Assembly (NCBI RefSeq): GCF_025548535.1
Contig: NZ_JAJLQW010000003.1
Coordinates: forward strand, 372,001 to 436,000
Length of the DNA: 64,000 nt
DNA from: Undibacterium sp. Jales W-56
GTDB taxonomy: Bacteria > Pseudomonadota > Gammaproteobacteria > Burkholderiales > Burkholderiaceae_D
Direction of reading: 5' to 3'
The notes under the pieces are model-generated. The model had not been told where the DNA came from. It made no database searches and was given only the letters and a program-made list of their open reading frames with translations. Position numbers and translations under genes: made by a program. Below, one piece after another: positions 8,280-16,849 of the stretch. Every line of letters starts with the position of its first letter. Within the stretch, counting starts at the first letter, position 1.

Positions 8280-9638
8280 ATGAGCAAAAATCCTCCGTCG
8301 AGCAAACTCGGCCGCAGCGCCATCAGCGGCCTGGCGCTCGCGCATGTGGGCATCAGCCATGTCGGGCATAAGGCGCGGCAGTTGACACGCAAGGACGATG
8401 CCAAAATCACGGCGCAGGATCAGCATGAAGCCGAGCTGGGACGCATCTTATTTCGCGCTTTAAATCAATTGAAAGGCACGGCGCTCAAACTTTCTCAGAT
8501 GTTGAGCATGGAAACCGACTTTTTACCTGTCGGCATCCGCCGTGAATTAGCGAAAGGCTGTTATCAGGTCACGCCGCTGAACCGGGCGCTGGTGCATAAA
8601 GTGTTCAGCCGCGAATTCGGACAAGCGCCCGAGCAGGTGTTTGCCCAGTTTGATGCGGTCTCGTTTGCCGCCGCGAGTCTGGGACAAGTGCATCATGCGA
8701 GCCTGGCCGACGGCACGCAACTCGCCGTAAAAATCCAATATCCGGGCATCGCCGCATCGATCAGCAGCGACATCCGCATGCTGCGCGGCCTGCTGCACAC
8801 CATGGCGCTTGGCTCCGATCTGATTCCCCGCAGGGAACTGGTGGACCGCATCATGAGCGAACTTGAACACAAGCTCGCAGAAGAACTCGATTATGGACAT
8901 GAAGCCGCGCAACTGCGCTGGTTCGCCGAGCGGGTGCGCTTGCCGGGTATCGTGATCCCGGCAGTGCTGACGAGCCACTCCAGCCAACGCATATTGAGCA
9001 TGCAACGACTCGACGGCCTGCATCTGGACGAATGGCTGGCAACCGGTCCCGATCAGGCAACGCGCGATCATTACGGGCAATTGCTGTTCGACTGGTTCTG
9101 GCATAGCGTCTGTGAACTCGGTCGCTTGCATGCCGATCCGCATCCCGGCAATTTTTTATTTATGGCGGACAGGCAATTGGGTGTGCTCGACTTTGGCTGC
9201 ACCAAATCGATCTCTCATGGCTTTTGTGCGTCGATGGCCAAAGCCTGGCACGGCCTGCTGGACGGCAAGCTGACGAAATCCTTTGCCCCTGTACGGCTGG
9301 CGTATATCGAACTGGGTTTGATCCGGCCGGAGTTGAGCTTGCAGGATTTTGAAACGCAATTACTACCTGCGGCGGCGGCACTGATCGATTGGCAGTTGCA
9401 GCCTTTCACCATGCGGCGGTTTGATTTCCGGCATAAAACGGCTTATCCGGCACCGGATACCAGTCACGGCAAAACCCTGGTCAGGCTGGCGCAAACCTAT
9501 CACGAAGACATGCCTTATTTTGATCGCGCCTATATGGGCATGATGCACATGCTGAAAAAAATCGGTGCGGTCGTCGATACCGGCAATCCCTGGCTCAATC
9601 CTGAGTTGTTTCGGCCAGCGCTGACTCAGGTCGCATGA
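8280..9638 (+). CDS. ABC1/UbiB (AarF, ADCK-like) atypical kinase
   Basis: The 452-aa protein shows the UbiB-family landmarks in order: a KxGQ-like motif read here as ALKLSQMLSM (about residue 66), the Ala-rich nucleotide loop FAAASLGQVHHA, the lysine strand LAVKIQYPG, the catalytic HADPHPGNF (about residue 282) and the metal-binding LDFGCTK. The family supports ubiquinone biosynthesis as an ATPase/kinase on membranes. The Gly of KxGQ is replaced by Ser, which is unusual. AAGGA lies before the ATG. Co-transcription with a TetR regulator suggests an inducible paralogue rather than the housekeeping ubiB, which is normally in the ubiE-ubiJ-ubiB cluster. Confidence 0.9.
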   Translation: MSKNPPSSKLGRSAISGLALAHVGISHVGHKARQLTRKDDAKITAQDQHEAELGRILFRALNQLKGTALKLSQMLSMETDFLPVGIRRELAKGCYQVTPLNRALVHKVFSREFGQAPEQVFAQFDAVSFAAASLGQVHHASLADGTQLAVKIQYPGIAASISSDIRMLRGLLHTMALGSDLIPRRELVDRIMSELEHKLAEELDYGHEAAQLRWFAERVRLPGIVIPAVLTSHSSQRILSMQRLDGLHLDEWLATGPDQATRDHYGQLLFDWFWHSVCELGRLHADPHPGNFLFMADRQLGVLDFGCTKSISHGFCASMAKAWHGLLDGKLTKSFAPVRLAYIELGLIRPELSLQDFETQLLPAAAALIDWQLQPFTMRRFDFRHKTAYPAPDTSHGKTLVRLAQTYHEDMPYFDRAYMGMMHMLKKIGAVVDTGNPWLNPELFRPALTQVA

Positions 9639-9683
9639 GGTCAGAAAAATAGCTTCTCTACGGCACCGATCTATCCTAAACAA

Positions 9684-9772
9684 GACTTACGCAAAAACCG
9701 AAACCACTCACCCCAGAGACACGGAGACACCGAGAAAAGCCAGAGGAAAAACTCCATGGCGTATTGATATTA
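9684..9772 (+). repeat. Dispersed intergenic repeat A, copy 1
   Basis: Begins GACTTACGCAAAAACCGAAA and contains the CTCACC...GAGACACGGAGACAC core, ending near ATGGCGTATTGATATTAA. A reverse-oriented copy with the same motifs in the same order lies at 29346-29437. The copies share the start, the Gly-run-free purine core and the ATGGCGT end. No protein is encoded. Confidence 0.8.
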
Positions 9773-9780
9773 AAACGAAG

Positions 9781-9850
9781 TCGCAAGCTGGGTGCGCCTG
9801 CTGGCACGAAACGCCTTTGAAAGCTGCATCCGGCCTGCGGATTCAATGTG
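9781..9850 (+). repeat. Dispersed intergenic repeat B, copy 1
   Basis: Shares GCAAGCTGGGTGCGCC and GCTGGCACGAAACGCCT with the reverse-oriented copy at 29149-29220. Its ends are imperfectly inverted (GCAAGCTGGGTGC against GCATCCGGCCTGC), so the transcript can fold. It directly follows repeat A; at the other locus the A and B halves are separated by a 116-bp insertion. Confidence 0.8.
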
Positions 9851-9902
9851 AACGCTGGCTTACCATTATGGGTAAGTCCTGATAAATAAAAAGGAAATTC
9901 TC

Positions 9903-10274
9903 ATGTCACTAACTACCAGCTCAAAACGCCCCTGGATAGGCAAATGGTTTTGTTGGGTCGCGGCACTGCATACCATGTTCGCCTGCCTGGTTTTTGGAAA
10001 AATTTTTATACAGGTAGTACAACGCGGCGTTTTTAATAGCGTCGGCAATGATCCGCTGATTGCCGCTGCGATTTGGTTTCTACTCTTCGGTGCCGTGCTG
10101 GCGTTGCTGGGAATGGCAATACATACCTTGGAGCAGGCCGGCAATTTCCCGTCGGCACGCTCAATCGGGCTGGGTACGCTGATGTTGACGATCTTGGGCG
10201 TGGTGCTGATGCCTGTGTCGGGATTCTGGCTGGCGTTTCCACCGGCAATCGGCTTATTGCGCCGGAAGTCCTGA
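9903..10274 (+). CDS. DUF6463-like integral membrane protein
   Basis: A 123-aa protein with four hydrophobic segments at about residues 12-37, 50-75, 90-105 and 106-120. The opening pattern W-x-G-x-W-x-x-x-A-x-x-H-T matches what I recall of the DUF6463 membrane family. No function is known. AAGGA lies 7 bp upstream of the ATG. The DUF2867-like gene follows after 67 bp on the same strand, so the two may be co-transcribed. Confidence 0.7.
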   Translation: MSLTTSSKRPWIGKWFCWVAALHTMFACLVFGKIFIQVVQRGVFNSVGNDPLIAAAIWFLLFGAVLALLGMAIHTLEQAGNFPSARSIGLGTLMLTILGVVLMPVSGFWLAFPPAIGLLRRKS

Positions 10275-10341
10275 GCAATACATATGAATTTGCAACACCT
10301 CGTCATCCTGATCATTAAAACGACCATCACAGGAGTTCATC

Positions 10342-10881
10342 ATGCAGTACGCCTACCACCATGCCGTTGCCAGTGATTTACCGGAGCATTCCCGCATTAC
10401 CCGCTTGTATGACAAACCCGATCTGGCCGACGCCTATACGGTGCGCCTGCCAGCAGAGGCCAGCCATGATCCTGAAGTGCTGGCCCGATTTATCTTCGCG
10501 CAACAAGCACCCTGGACTCAACAATTAATGCGCTTACGCGACATATTGGTGGCGGGTTTCGGCATCAAGACTGCGCGCCAGCTGGAAGCCAGCGCCGCCG
10601 CCGACAGTCAACATATCCAGATCTTCAGAATCATTGAAAAAAGCGCGACGGAAATCGTGCTGGGCGAGAACGACATGCATCTGGATTTCAGACTATCCGT
10701 CATGCTGCACAGCGCGACGCTCGGCCAAGACACGCAACGTCACCTGACACTGTCGACCGTCGTGCATTGCCACAATATGTTGGGACGTGTGTACATCAGA
10801 TTGATCGCCCCGTTTCACCGCGCCATCGTGCAGTCCTGTTTGCGCCGGGCGGCGCGGGCGGGTTGGCCTGCAGCGACCTGA
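10342..10881 (+). CDS. DUF2867-like protein
   Basis: A 179-aa soluble protein. The sequence runs from a Tyr/Asp-rich start (DKPDLADAYTVRLPA) through WTQQLMRLRDILVAGFGIKT to LGENDMHLDFRLSVML and a C-terminal HCHNMLGRVYIRLIAPFHR. This matches the general layout of the DUF2867 family, whose members are thought to have a START-like or related binding fold and sometimes occur next to oxidoreductases. No catalytic residue can be claimed. The ribosome binding site AGGAG is 6 bp before the ATG. It probably forms a pair with the membrane gene upstream. Confidence 0.75.
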   Translation: MQYAYHHAVASDLPEHSRITRLYDKPDLADAYTVRLPAEASHDPEVLARFIFAQQAPWTQQLMRLRDILVAGFGIKTARQLEASAAADSQHIQIFRIIEKSATEIVLGENDMHLDFRLSVMLHSATLGQDTQRHLTLSTVVHCHNMLGRVYIRLIAPFHRAIVQSCLRRAARAGWPAAT

Positions 10882-10973
10882 CTAATTGCTGGCCTGAGTC
10901 AGCCAACCTGGATCTTAGGCGGGTCAGCTCCACCAGATGCGGGCAGTGACAAAGCTGAAAAGCACCCCCCGCT

Positions 10974-11507
10974 TTATGGCAATGGAAACACCAGGCAGGT
11001 GGTGGTCGCGTGCGCATACACCTTGCCGCCGGCATCGACGATGCGACCCTCGGCGGTGCCGACTTGCCGGCCGACCTGGATCACCTTGCCCTCGGCACGT
11101 ACCGGTCCGGTTTTGTCGGTCAGTGCGCGGATCAGGTTGACCTTGATTTCCAGCGTGGTGTAGCCGATCCCTTTCGGCAGCATCGATTGCACCGCGCAAC
11201 CCACGGCGGAATCGAGCAGGGTGCAAAAATAACCGCCATGCACGCTGCCCAGCGGATTGTAATGCTGGCGTCCCGGCGTACCCTGAAACACGATACGGCC
11301 GGCTTCGCCCTCGACCGGGAAAAAGTCCAGCGTCTTGCCTATGTGCGCAATCGGGAAATCGCCGTTCAGGATGCCTTGCAAAAATTCCAGGCCGCTGAGC
11401 TGTTTCATTTTTTCCATCGGGATCACGCCGGGTTCTTGCATCCGGGCGCGAACTTCGGCTTCTTTGGCCAGCCATTGCTGCAGGACGGTGGTCTGCGCTT
11501 CGCTCAT
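10974..11507 (-). CDS. PaaI-type hot-dog thioesterase
   Basis: A 177-aa protein with one hot-dog domain (about residues 45-175). The active-site region reads NPLGSVHGGYFCTLLDSAVGCAV, with the conserved HGG and the catalytic Asp on the central helix, and is followed by TLEIKVNLIRAL. It hydrolyses an acyl-CoA thioester; the acyl group is unknown. The start at 11507 is fixed by AAGGAGG five bases upstream, and the ATG overlaps the stop of the second thioesterase gene by 4 bp. The pair is therefore one operon, divergent from the GlxA-type regulator at 12088. Confidence 0.88.
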   Translation of the reverse strand: MSEAQTTVLQQWLAKEAEVRARMQEPGVIPMEKMKQLSGLEFLQGILNGDFPIAHIGKTLDFFPVEGEAGRIVFQGTPGRQHYNPLGSVHGGYFCTLLDSAVGCAVQSMLPKGIGYTTLEIKVNLIRALTDKTGPVRAEGKVIQVGRQVGTAEGRIVDAGGKVYAHATTTCLVFPLP

Positions 11508-11941
11508 TTTGCCTCCTTGGGAAATAAAACCATTTGCGTGCATCGGAACAGGGCAATGGTCTTGCCCTGGTGACTGACGGTTGCATCCCAGACCTGGGTA
11601 GTGCGTCCCAGGTGCAGGGCCTGCGCTTTGACTTCGACCAGACCTTCGCGCGCGGTGCCGAGGTGATTGGATTTGAGTTCGATCGTGGTGAAACTGCTGG
11701 CACCTGCCGGCAGATTGCTGATGCAACCATAGCCGCAAGCCGTATCGGCCAGCGTCACCACGCTACCCGCATGCAAGAAACCGTTGGGCGCCAGCAGTTG
11801 CGGTGTGACCGTCAATTCGGCGCTGACGGTATTGCCCTCCAGCGCAGTGATGCGTATGCCCAGATGGCCGGGCAAGAATTGGCTGCCGAATTGGTTTAAG
11901 CCTTCCGGTGTGAGGCTGCGTTTGGTGTGCGCTGTATCCAT
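11504..11941 (-). CDS. PaaI-type hot-dog thioesterase, second copy
   Basis: A 145-aa hot-dog thioesterase. The active-site helix reads APNGFLHAGSVVTLADTACGYG, with the N...G-x-x-H-x-G pattern and the Asp of the family, then TTIELKSNHLGTA. It is smaller than its downstream partner and only distantly similar, so the two may act on different acyl-CoAs or form a heteromer. The ATG at 11941 has AGGA upstream; another ATG at 11974 lacks a ribosome binding site. First gene of the operon. Confidence 0.88.
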   Translation of the reverse strand: MDTAHTKRSLTPEGLNQFGSQFLPGHLGIRITALEGNTVSAELTVTPQLLAPNGFLHAGSVVTLADTACGYGCISNLPAGASSFTTIELKSNHLGTAREGLVEVKAQALHLGRTTQVWDATVSHQGKTIALFRCTQMVLFPKEAK

Positions 11942-12087
11942 GGGGTTCCTGGCGAAAATGTGGTTGAAAGTCATTATAGGTATTGCGCAAAGGATCGCAT
12001 AGTGTCAATATTGACGCAATTAGTGCGAATACTGCCATATTTTCATTCCGAAATCTTTCGTGACCCGTTTCTTATACGCTATTTCTC

Positions 12088-13146
12088 ATGACCCATATCG
12101 CCGTCTGGATCTATCCGCAATGCATGGCTTCGCCGGTGACGGCGCCGCTTGATGTCTTCGCGATTGCGAATGCCATCTGGATGGCTCAAGGGCAGGCGAA
12201 AGAGCAGCGTCAGCCCTTGTTTAGCTGGTCTATCCATTCCGCCGATGGCGCACCTGTCACGACCCCTACCGGCGTGGTATTGCAAGTGAACGGCGACTTT
12301 GCCAGCGACGTGCAGGCAGATGTGCTGATGTTGCCGGGTATTTTTCTGGGTAACGGCATGCAGGATTTGTGGCGCACGCTGGATGACTTGCGGCCCTACT
12401 TTGCGCTACTCAGGGCAAAACATGCGCAAGGGAGCTTGCTGGTCAGTAATTGCAGCGCGAGCTTTGTGTTGGCCGAAGCCGGTTTGCTGGAACACGGCCA
12501 TGCGACGACCGCCTGGTGGCTGGAACGCGTCTTTAAAGCGCGCTATCCGCAAATCGAATTGCGTCTGGGCGAAGTGCTGGATGAATACCGCGGCATTGTG
12601 ACCAGCGGCGCCGCCAGCTCGTATATGAATCTGGCGCTCGATATGGTGCGCCGTTTTGCCGGTCCCGAGCTCGCGGCCAGCGTGGCTAAAACCATGCTGA
12701 TCGACGCCAACCGGGCGACCCAGACGCCGTATATGAATTTGTCCGGCATGACCCAGCAAGAGAGCCAATCGCATGCCGACGGGCTGGTGATGCGGGCGCA
12801 AAAATGGCTGCGTCAGCACCGCCATGTCAGCTTCCGCCTAGCGGCGCTGGCCGATTATCTGGCGGTCAGCGAACGCACCGTGATCCGGCATTTTCATCAA
12901 GCGCTCGGCACCACTCCGGCCAGCTATGCGCAATTGCTGAAAATCGACCTGGCCAAGCGCCTGATGGAAACTACCACGCTTACCCTGGAACAAGTCGCGG
13001 AGCGCACCGGCTATGCCGATCCCAGCTCATTCCGGCGTTTATTCAAACGGCATACCAGCTTATCGCCGGTCGCCTATCGCGCACAGTTCAAGCCGCAAAA
13101 ATCAGTCGCCGCCGCAGCCGCCACTACAACCGCCGCTGCAACCTGA
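12088..13146 (+). CDS. GlxA-type AraC regulator (DJ-1/PfpI plus HTH)
   Basis: Residues about 1-190 form a DJ-1/PfpI-like domain, with LVSNCSASFVLAEAG in the nucleophile-elbow position and a downstream TTAWW. Residues about 225-335 are an AraC DNA-binding domain with two helix-turn-helix units (LADYLAVSERTVIRHFHQ and EQVAERTGYADPSSFRRLFK). It is a cytoplasmic regulator that probably senses a small metabolite; the divergent thioesterase operon is the likely target. The C-terminus ends in an Ala/Thr run (residues about 335-352) whose coding bases are antisense to the Cys/Gly tail of the next gene. A paralogue lies at 58493. Confidence 0.9.
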   Translation: MTHIAVWIYPQCMASPVTAPLDVFAIANAIWMAQGQAKEQRQPLFSWSIHSADGAPVTTPTGVVLQVNGDFASDVQADVLMLPGIFLGNGMQDLWRTLDDLRPYFALLRAKHAQGSLLVSNCSASFVLAEAGLLEHGHATTAWWLERVFKARYPQIELRLGEVLDEYRGIVTSGAASSYMNLALDMVRRFAGPELAASVAKTMLIDANRATQTPYMNLSGMTQQESQSHADGLVMRAQKWLRQHRHVSFRLAALADYLAVSERTVIRHFHQALGTTPASYAQLLKIDLAKRLMETTTLTLEQVAERTGYADPSSFRRLFKRHTSLSPVAYRAQFKPQKSVAAAAATTTAAAT

Positions 13147-13821
13147 AGAAGCGCTGTCTCCGCCGCTATCGGCACTGCCGCCGAAGTCACTGCTGTCGCT
13201 GAAGCTGTAAACGCTGTCGCTATTGTCCGGGCTGCCACCGGATCCGAGATCGGAAAAATCGCCGCCGCAATACACCGTGCCATTGCCATTTTTACGCAAG
13301 GCGCTGCAATCCGGTTCATAACGGAATCCATCGGCAATATCCCATTTGGCGTCCAGCGCAAACAGCAAAGGCAGGCGCGTGGCGCGCCGCGGATTGATGT
13401 TTTCTTCGAGGCAGGCAAACCACCAGGTACGGCGCAGGCCATCGTTATTGCGCTGGCTGACGCCCAATACCGCGGCCGGGGTGTGATGCATGTAGCGGCC
13501 AAATGCCTTATGACAAAACTGCTGATAATTCTTGGTGTACAGGATAAATTCATGCCACAGATCATCAACCACCTGCGAAGGCATGGACACATGCTTATAG
13601 CCGCTCTTCAGATACACCAGAAAATATTGCCGCAGCGCCCGCGCGACCAGTTGCCGGTCTTTCAGCGACAGCTCCGGCCTGAGTTTCGCCATGCGCTCCA
13701 ACAGTCCGGCCGGAAACATATAGCTGCGTATGTAATCGGCTCTGGCTGCAGCGCGCCACTTCAACCAGACCACCATCAGCAGCATCGACAGCACCGCCAG
13801 CAAAATAATGAAAAAAACCAT
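13102..13821 (-). CDS. Membrane-anchored protein with Cys/Gly-rich tail
   Basis: A 239-aa protein. One N-terminal transmembrane helix (MVFFIILLAVLSMLLMVVWL) precedes a soluble region containing VVDDLWHEFILYTKNYQQFC and YMHHTP, a pattern like the glycine-rich domain-containing protein family. A Ser/Asp/Gly-rich linker (residues about 185-220) ends in CSGGCSGGCGGD. Cys-Gly tails of this kind also close some other bacterial membrane proteins of unknown role (TIGR04222-like). The ATG at 13821 puts the helix at the very N-terminus; a longer GTG start at 13881 is possible. The last 45 bases overlap the 3' end of the AraC gene on the other strand. Confidence 0.78.
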   Translation of the reverse strand: MVFFIILLAVLSMLLMVVWLKWRAAARADYIRSYMFPAGLLERMAKLRPELSLKDRQLVARALRQYFLVYLKSGYKHVSMPSQVVDDLWHEFILYTKNYQQFCHKAFGRYMHHTPAAVLGVSQRNNDGLRRTWWFACLEENINPRRATRLPLLFALDAKWDIADGFRYEPDCSALRKNGNGTVYCGGDFSDLGSGGSPDNSDSVYSFSDSSDFGGSADSGGDSASSGCSGGCSGGCGGD

Positions 13822-14166
13822 ACGCGTCAAAGTTGAATGGTGGAATAAATAAATGATTGAATGAAAACAGGCCGGGGCCACTAACTTAATTCATGAAAAG
13901 CGTCAACAAATTCCCGCCCATGATCATGATGACATGCAGCATAATGCCACAGACATCAGATATCTAAACAGGCCCTAGTGCACCGCAGTAATATTTGTCG
14001 TAACATGAACACGGCAGCAATTTCGACGAGCTAATCCGGCACACCAGAGCTTGTTTGCTGATCATTGCCTGATTCGGGATTTTCTACGCTGTAAACTCTG
14101 TTACCTTGTTGTAATACACATCGCCTCGACTGCGGTGAAGCGTCATTCTTACATTTGGGAGCTGCT
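13822..14166. other. Intergenic region, no clear feature
   Basis: A 345-bp gap between the divergent Cys/Gly-tail gene and the chemotaxis receptor gene. It is moderately AT-rich. I see no hairpin with a T-tract, no RNA gene and no convincing sigma-70 hexamer pair. Confidence 0.4.
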
Positions 14167-15840
14167 ATGAATCTGCGTAATCTACGCATAGGAACCCGCC
14201 TCGCCGTCGGCTTTGGCGCAATCCTGGCGATGTTGATATTGTTGCTTATTACCGACAGTTTTTTCAGTGCAAGCAACCGTCGTCAAATGATTGCCGGCCT
14301 CGAATACTCGAATAACAAAACCGCTCTCGCTGCCGCCATGAAAAGCGGCCTGCTCGAAGGCGGCCTGGCCTTGCGGAATATCGGCTTGCAAACGGATGTC
14401 GCCGAAATCGATAAGCAAAAAGCCATCGTCAAAACCCACCGTACCCGCTTTCTGGAAGCCCGCGACAAACTCATTGCACTCGGTCTGAGCGGCGACGAAA
14501 AGAAGATCATCGACACCATCAATCAACTGGATCAACAGATCGACGAGCCGAATAAAGAGGCTTACAAGATGATCCTGAACTTCAATAGCGAAGAAGCGGT
14601 GAAAGTCATCGCGACCAAGATCGATCCATTGCAGCAACAGGCTTTAGTAGAGATCAATAAACTGGTCGACTTGCAAAACAAGGCAGCGCAAGAAGTCGCT
14701 GGCGACATGGATAGCAAAGGAAAACGTCTGTCCACGCTCTTGTTCGGGATTGGTGCGGTGATGGTGTTGATGGGGGCGGCCTTCTCCGTGCTGATGACCC
14801 GCAGCATTACCACGCCTTTGCAAGACGCGGTCGAAATTGCCAAACGGGTGGCGGCCGGCGAATTGTCTTTCCGTGAAACGACCAGCGGTTCGGATGAGAT
14901 CAGTGAATTGCTGAATGCGCTGAAAGAGATGAACGATAACCTGCATCACATCGTTGGCGAAGTACGTAACGGCACCGATGCGATTGCGATTGCCTCGGCG
15001 GAAATTTCTACCGGTAACGCCGACCTGTCCTCGCGTACCGAGACGCAGGCCGGGGCACTCGAAGAAACCGCCAGCTCGATGGAAGAGATTACCGCCACCG
15101 TGCGGCACAATGCCGACAACGCCAGGCAAGCCAATACGCTGGTGGTCTCGGCATCCAATTTTGCCTTAAAGGGCGGCAAGGAAGTCGGCCAGGTGGTCAA
15201 CACCATGAACTCGATCAAAGAAAGCTCACGCAAGATCGTGGACATCATCGGCGTGATTGATGGCATCGCTTTCCAGACCAATATCCTGGCGCTGAACGCC
15301 GCAGTCGAAGCAGCGCGCGCCGGTGAACAGGGCCGTGGTTTTGCGGTAGTCGCGTCCGAAGTGCGCAATCTGGCGCAGCGCAGCGCCAGCGCGGCCAAAG
15401 AGATCAAAACCCTGATCGGCGACTCGGTCGAAAAAGTCGATGCCGGCGGCAAGCTCGTCGATGCCGCGGGCAAGACCATGGGGGATATCGTCAACTCGGT
15501 GAAACAGGTGGCCGACATCATGGCCGAAATTACGGCAGCGGGCCAGGAACAAAGTTCCGGTATCGAAGAGGTCAATCGTGCCATTAATCAGATGGACGAA
15601 ATGACCCAGCAAAATGCGGCGCTGGTCGAGCAGGCGGCAGCGGCAGCGGAAAGCATGGAAGAACAGGCGGAAGCGCTTGCCAAAACCGTATCCACTTTCA
15701 AACTGGATCAGAATGCCGCGCCTGTGCGTAAAACGCCGGTGGCGGCGAGCGCTGTTGCCATGACAAAGAACGAGCCATCGTTGATTGCCAGTACCGCAAA
15801 CAAGCTGATTAAAGTATTGAAATTTGACAAGAATACCTGA
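14167..15840 (+). CDS. Methyl-accepting chemotaxis protein
   Basis: A 557-aa receptor. Transmembrane helix 1 (about 12-32), a four-helix-bundle sensor (about 35-185), helix 2 (about 190-212), HAMP (about 213-265), then the signalling domain with the highly conserved hairpin tip [20 protein letters not shown] near residue 375 and methylation helices rich in Gln/Glu/Ala. There is no C-terminal NWETF pentapeptide, so CheR/CheB tethering is not expected. The start at 14167 has GGGAG 5 bp upstream. The ligand cannot be deduced. No other chemotaxis genes are adjacent; the HDOD gene follows after 67 bp. Confidence 0.95.
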   Translation: MNLRNLRIGTRLAVGFGAILAMLILLLITDSFFSASNRRQMIAGLEYSNNKTALAAAMKSGLLEGGLALRNIGLQTDVAEIDKQKAIVKTHRTRFLEARDKLIALGLSGDEKKIIDTINQLDQQIDEPNKEAYKMILNFNSEEAVKVIATKIDPLQQQALVEINKLVDLQNKAAQEVAGDMDSKGKRLSTLLFGIGAVMVLMGAAFSVLMTRSITTPLQDAVEIAKRVAAGELSFRETTSGSDEISELLNALKEMNDNLHHIVGEVRNGTDAIAIASAEISTGNADLSSRTETQAGALEETASSMEEITATVRHNADNARQANTLVVSASNFALKGGKEVGQVVNTMNSIKESSRKIVDIIGVIDGIAFQTNILALNAAVEAARAGEQGRGFAVVASEVRNLAQRSASAAKEIKTLIGDSVEKVDAGGKLVDAAGKTMGDIVNSVKQVADIMAEITAAGQEQSSGIEEVNRAINQMDEMTQQNAALVEQAAAAAESMEEQAEALAKTVSTFKLDQNAAPVRKTPVAASAVAMTKNEPSLIASTANKLIKVLKFDKNT

Positions 15841-15894
15841 TAACTTTCTCGTCATTTCAGCGTTTTCACTACGCTGAGCGTGTCTGTGCGAGAG

Positions 15895-15900
15895 TATAAT
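15895..15900 (+). promoter_or_regulatory. TATAAT -10 abutting start codon
   Basis: A perfect TATAAT lies 7 bp before the ATG at 15908, and no Shine-Dalgarno is at a workable distance. Transcription would begin at about the start codon, giving a leaderless mRNA. No strong -35 is visible, so the call is tentative. Confidence 0.35.
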
Positions 15901-15907
15901 TTCACGT

Positions 15908-16765
15908 ATGAAAAAGTCAGAAGCGCTCAAAAATATTGTTCTGGAAGCAAACCAGGGCGAATTGGTTTTCCCCACCAACGTCAATGCATCCCTGAAGATC
16001 CAGCAATTACTGGATGACCCTGACTGTAGCCTGGAAGCCGCCGCCAAGCTCACTCTCACCGAGCCGCTGCTGGCCTCGCGTGTGGTGGCGATTGCCAATT
16101 CTGTCGCCTATGCACGGTTCGGCGGCGGCGTCACCAATGTCAGGACCGCGGTCACGATTCTGGGATTCAGCACGCTGCGCTCTATTGTCGCATCCGTGGT
16201 GGTCAGGCAGCTTAGCTACGCCATCGGCAATCCGGCCCTGCGCCAGAAAGCCTATCAATTATGGGAACACTCCGCCCACGTCGCGGCGCTGGCACATACG
16301 CTGGCAATCAAAGTCAGCAATACCGATCCGGAAACCGCCATGTTTGCAGGAATCGTGCATGAAGTCAGCGGTTTCTATTTGTTGTCGCGGGCCGACCAGC
16401 TACCCGCCTTAATGGATGAGGACAGCGATGGCAATCAAGACTGTCTGGGCGAGATCACCGAACCTGCGGAAGTCGTGATCGGGCGCGCCGTATTAAAAAA
16501 ACTGCTGCTGCCAAAACGTATCGTGACCGCCGTCGAAGCGCTCTGGTCGGGCATACGTGTGATGCCGCCCGAAACGCTGGGCGACACCCTGGTGCTGGCG
16601 AATGACCTGGCACCGGTTGCTTCACCGCTTGATCCGCGTTCGCCCGAAACGATACGACAAGCTGCGTCTGAAATTGATTTCCTGGTCGGCGACGGTACGG
16701 TACATCACATCCTTGAAGAGTCCGACAACGAAGTCAAAGCACTGACTGTCTCGCTAATGACCTAG
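15908..16765 (+). CDS. HDOD-domain protein
   Basis: A 285-aa protein carrying one HDOD domain (about residues 20-220): a helical HD-related fold in which the metal-binding HD pair is not conserved, with FPTNVNASLKIQQLLDDP, ANSVAYARFGG, VTILGFSTLRSIV and MFAGIVHEVSGFYLL as landmarks. HDOD proteins serve as regulatory scaffolds in signalling and stress pathways and are not known to hydrolyse c-di-GMP. Its place directly after an MCP gene suggests a role in chemosensory or c-di-GMP output. Two longer HDOD paralogues lie at 20007 and 39301. Confidence 0.85.
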   Translation: MKKSEALKNIVLEANQGELVFPTNVNASLKIQQLLDDPDCSLEAAAKLTLTEPLLASRVVAIANSVAYARFGGGVTNVRTAVTILGFSTLRSIVASVVVRQLSYAIGNPALRQKAYQLWEHSAHVAALAHTLAIKVSNTDPETAMFAGIVHEVSGFYLLSRADQLPALMDEDSDGNQDCLGEITEPAEVVIGRAVLKKLLLPKRIVTAVEALWSGIRVMPPETLGDTLVLANDLAPVASPLDPRSPETIRQAASEIDFLVGDGTVHHILEESDNEVKALTVSLMT

Positions 16766-16849
16766 TTTCTCCGTTCAGGCCGGAAGCAGCAATCGGGGAA
16801 TTTCGGCATAATGGCGCCACGCTATTTTGCGCACATCAGGAGATTCAAC

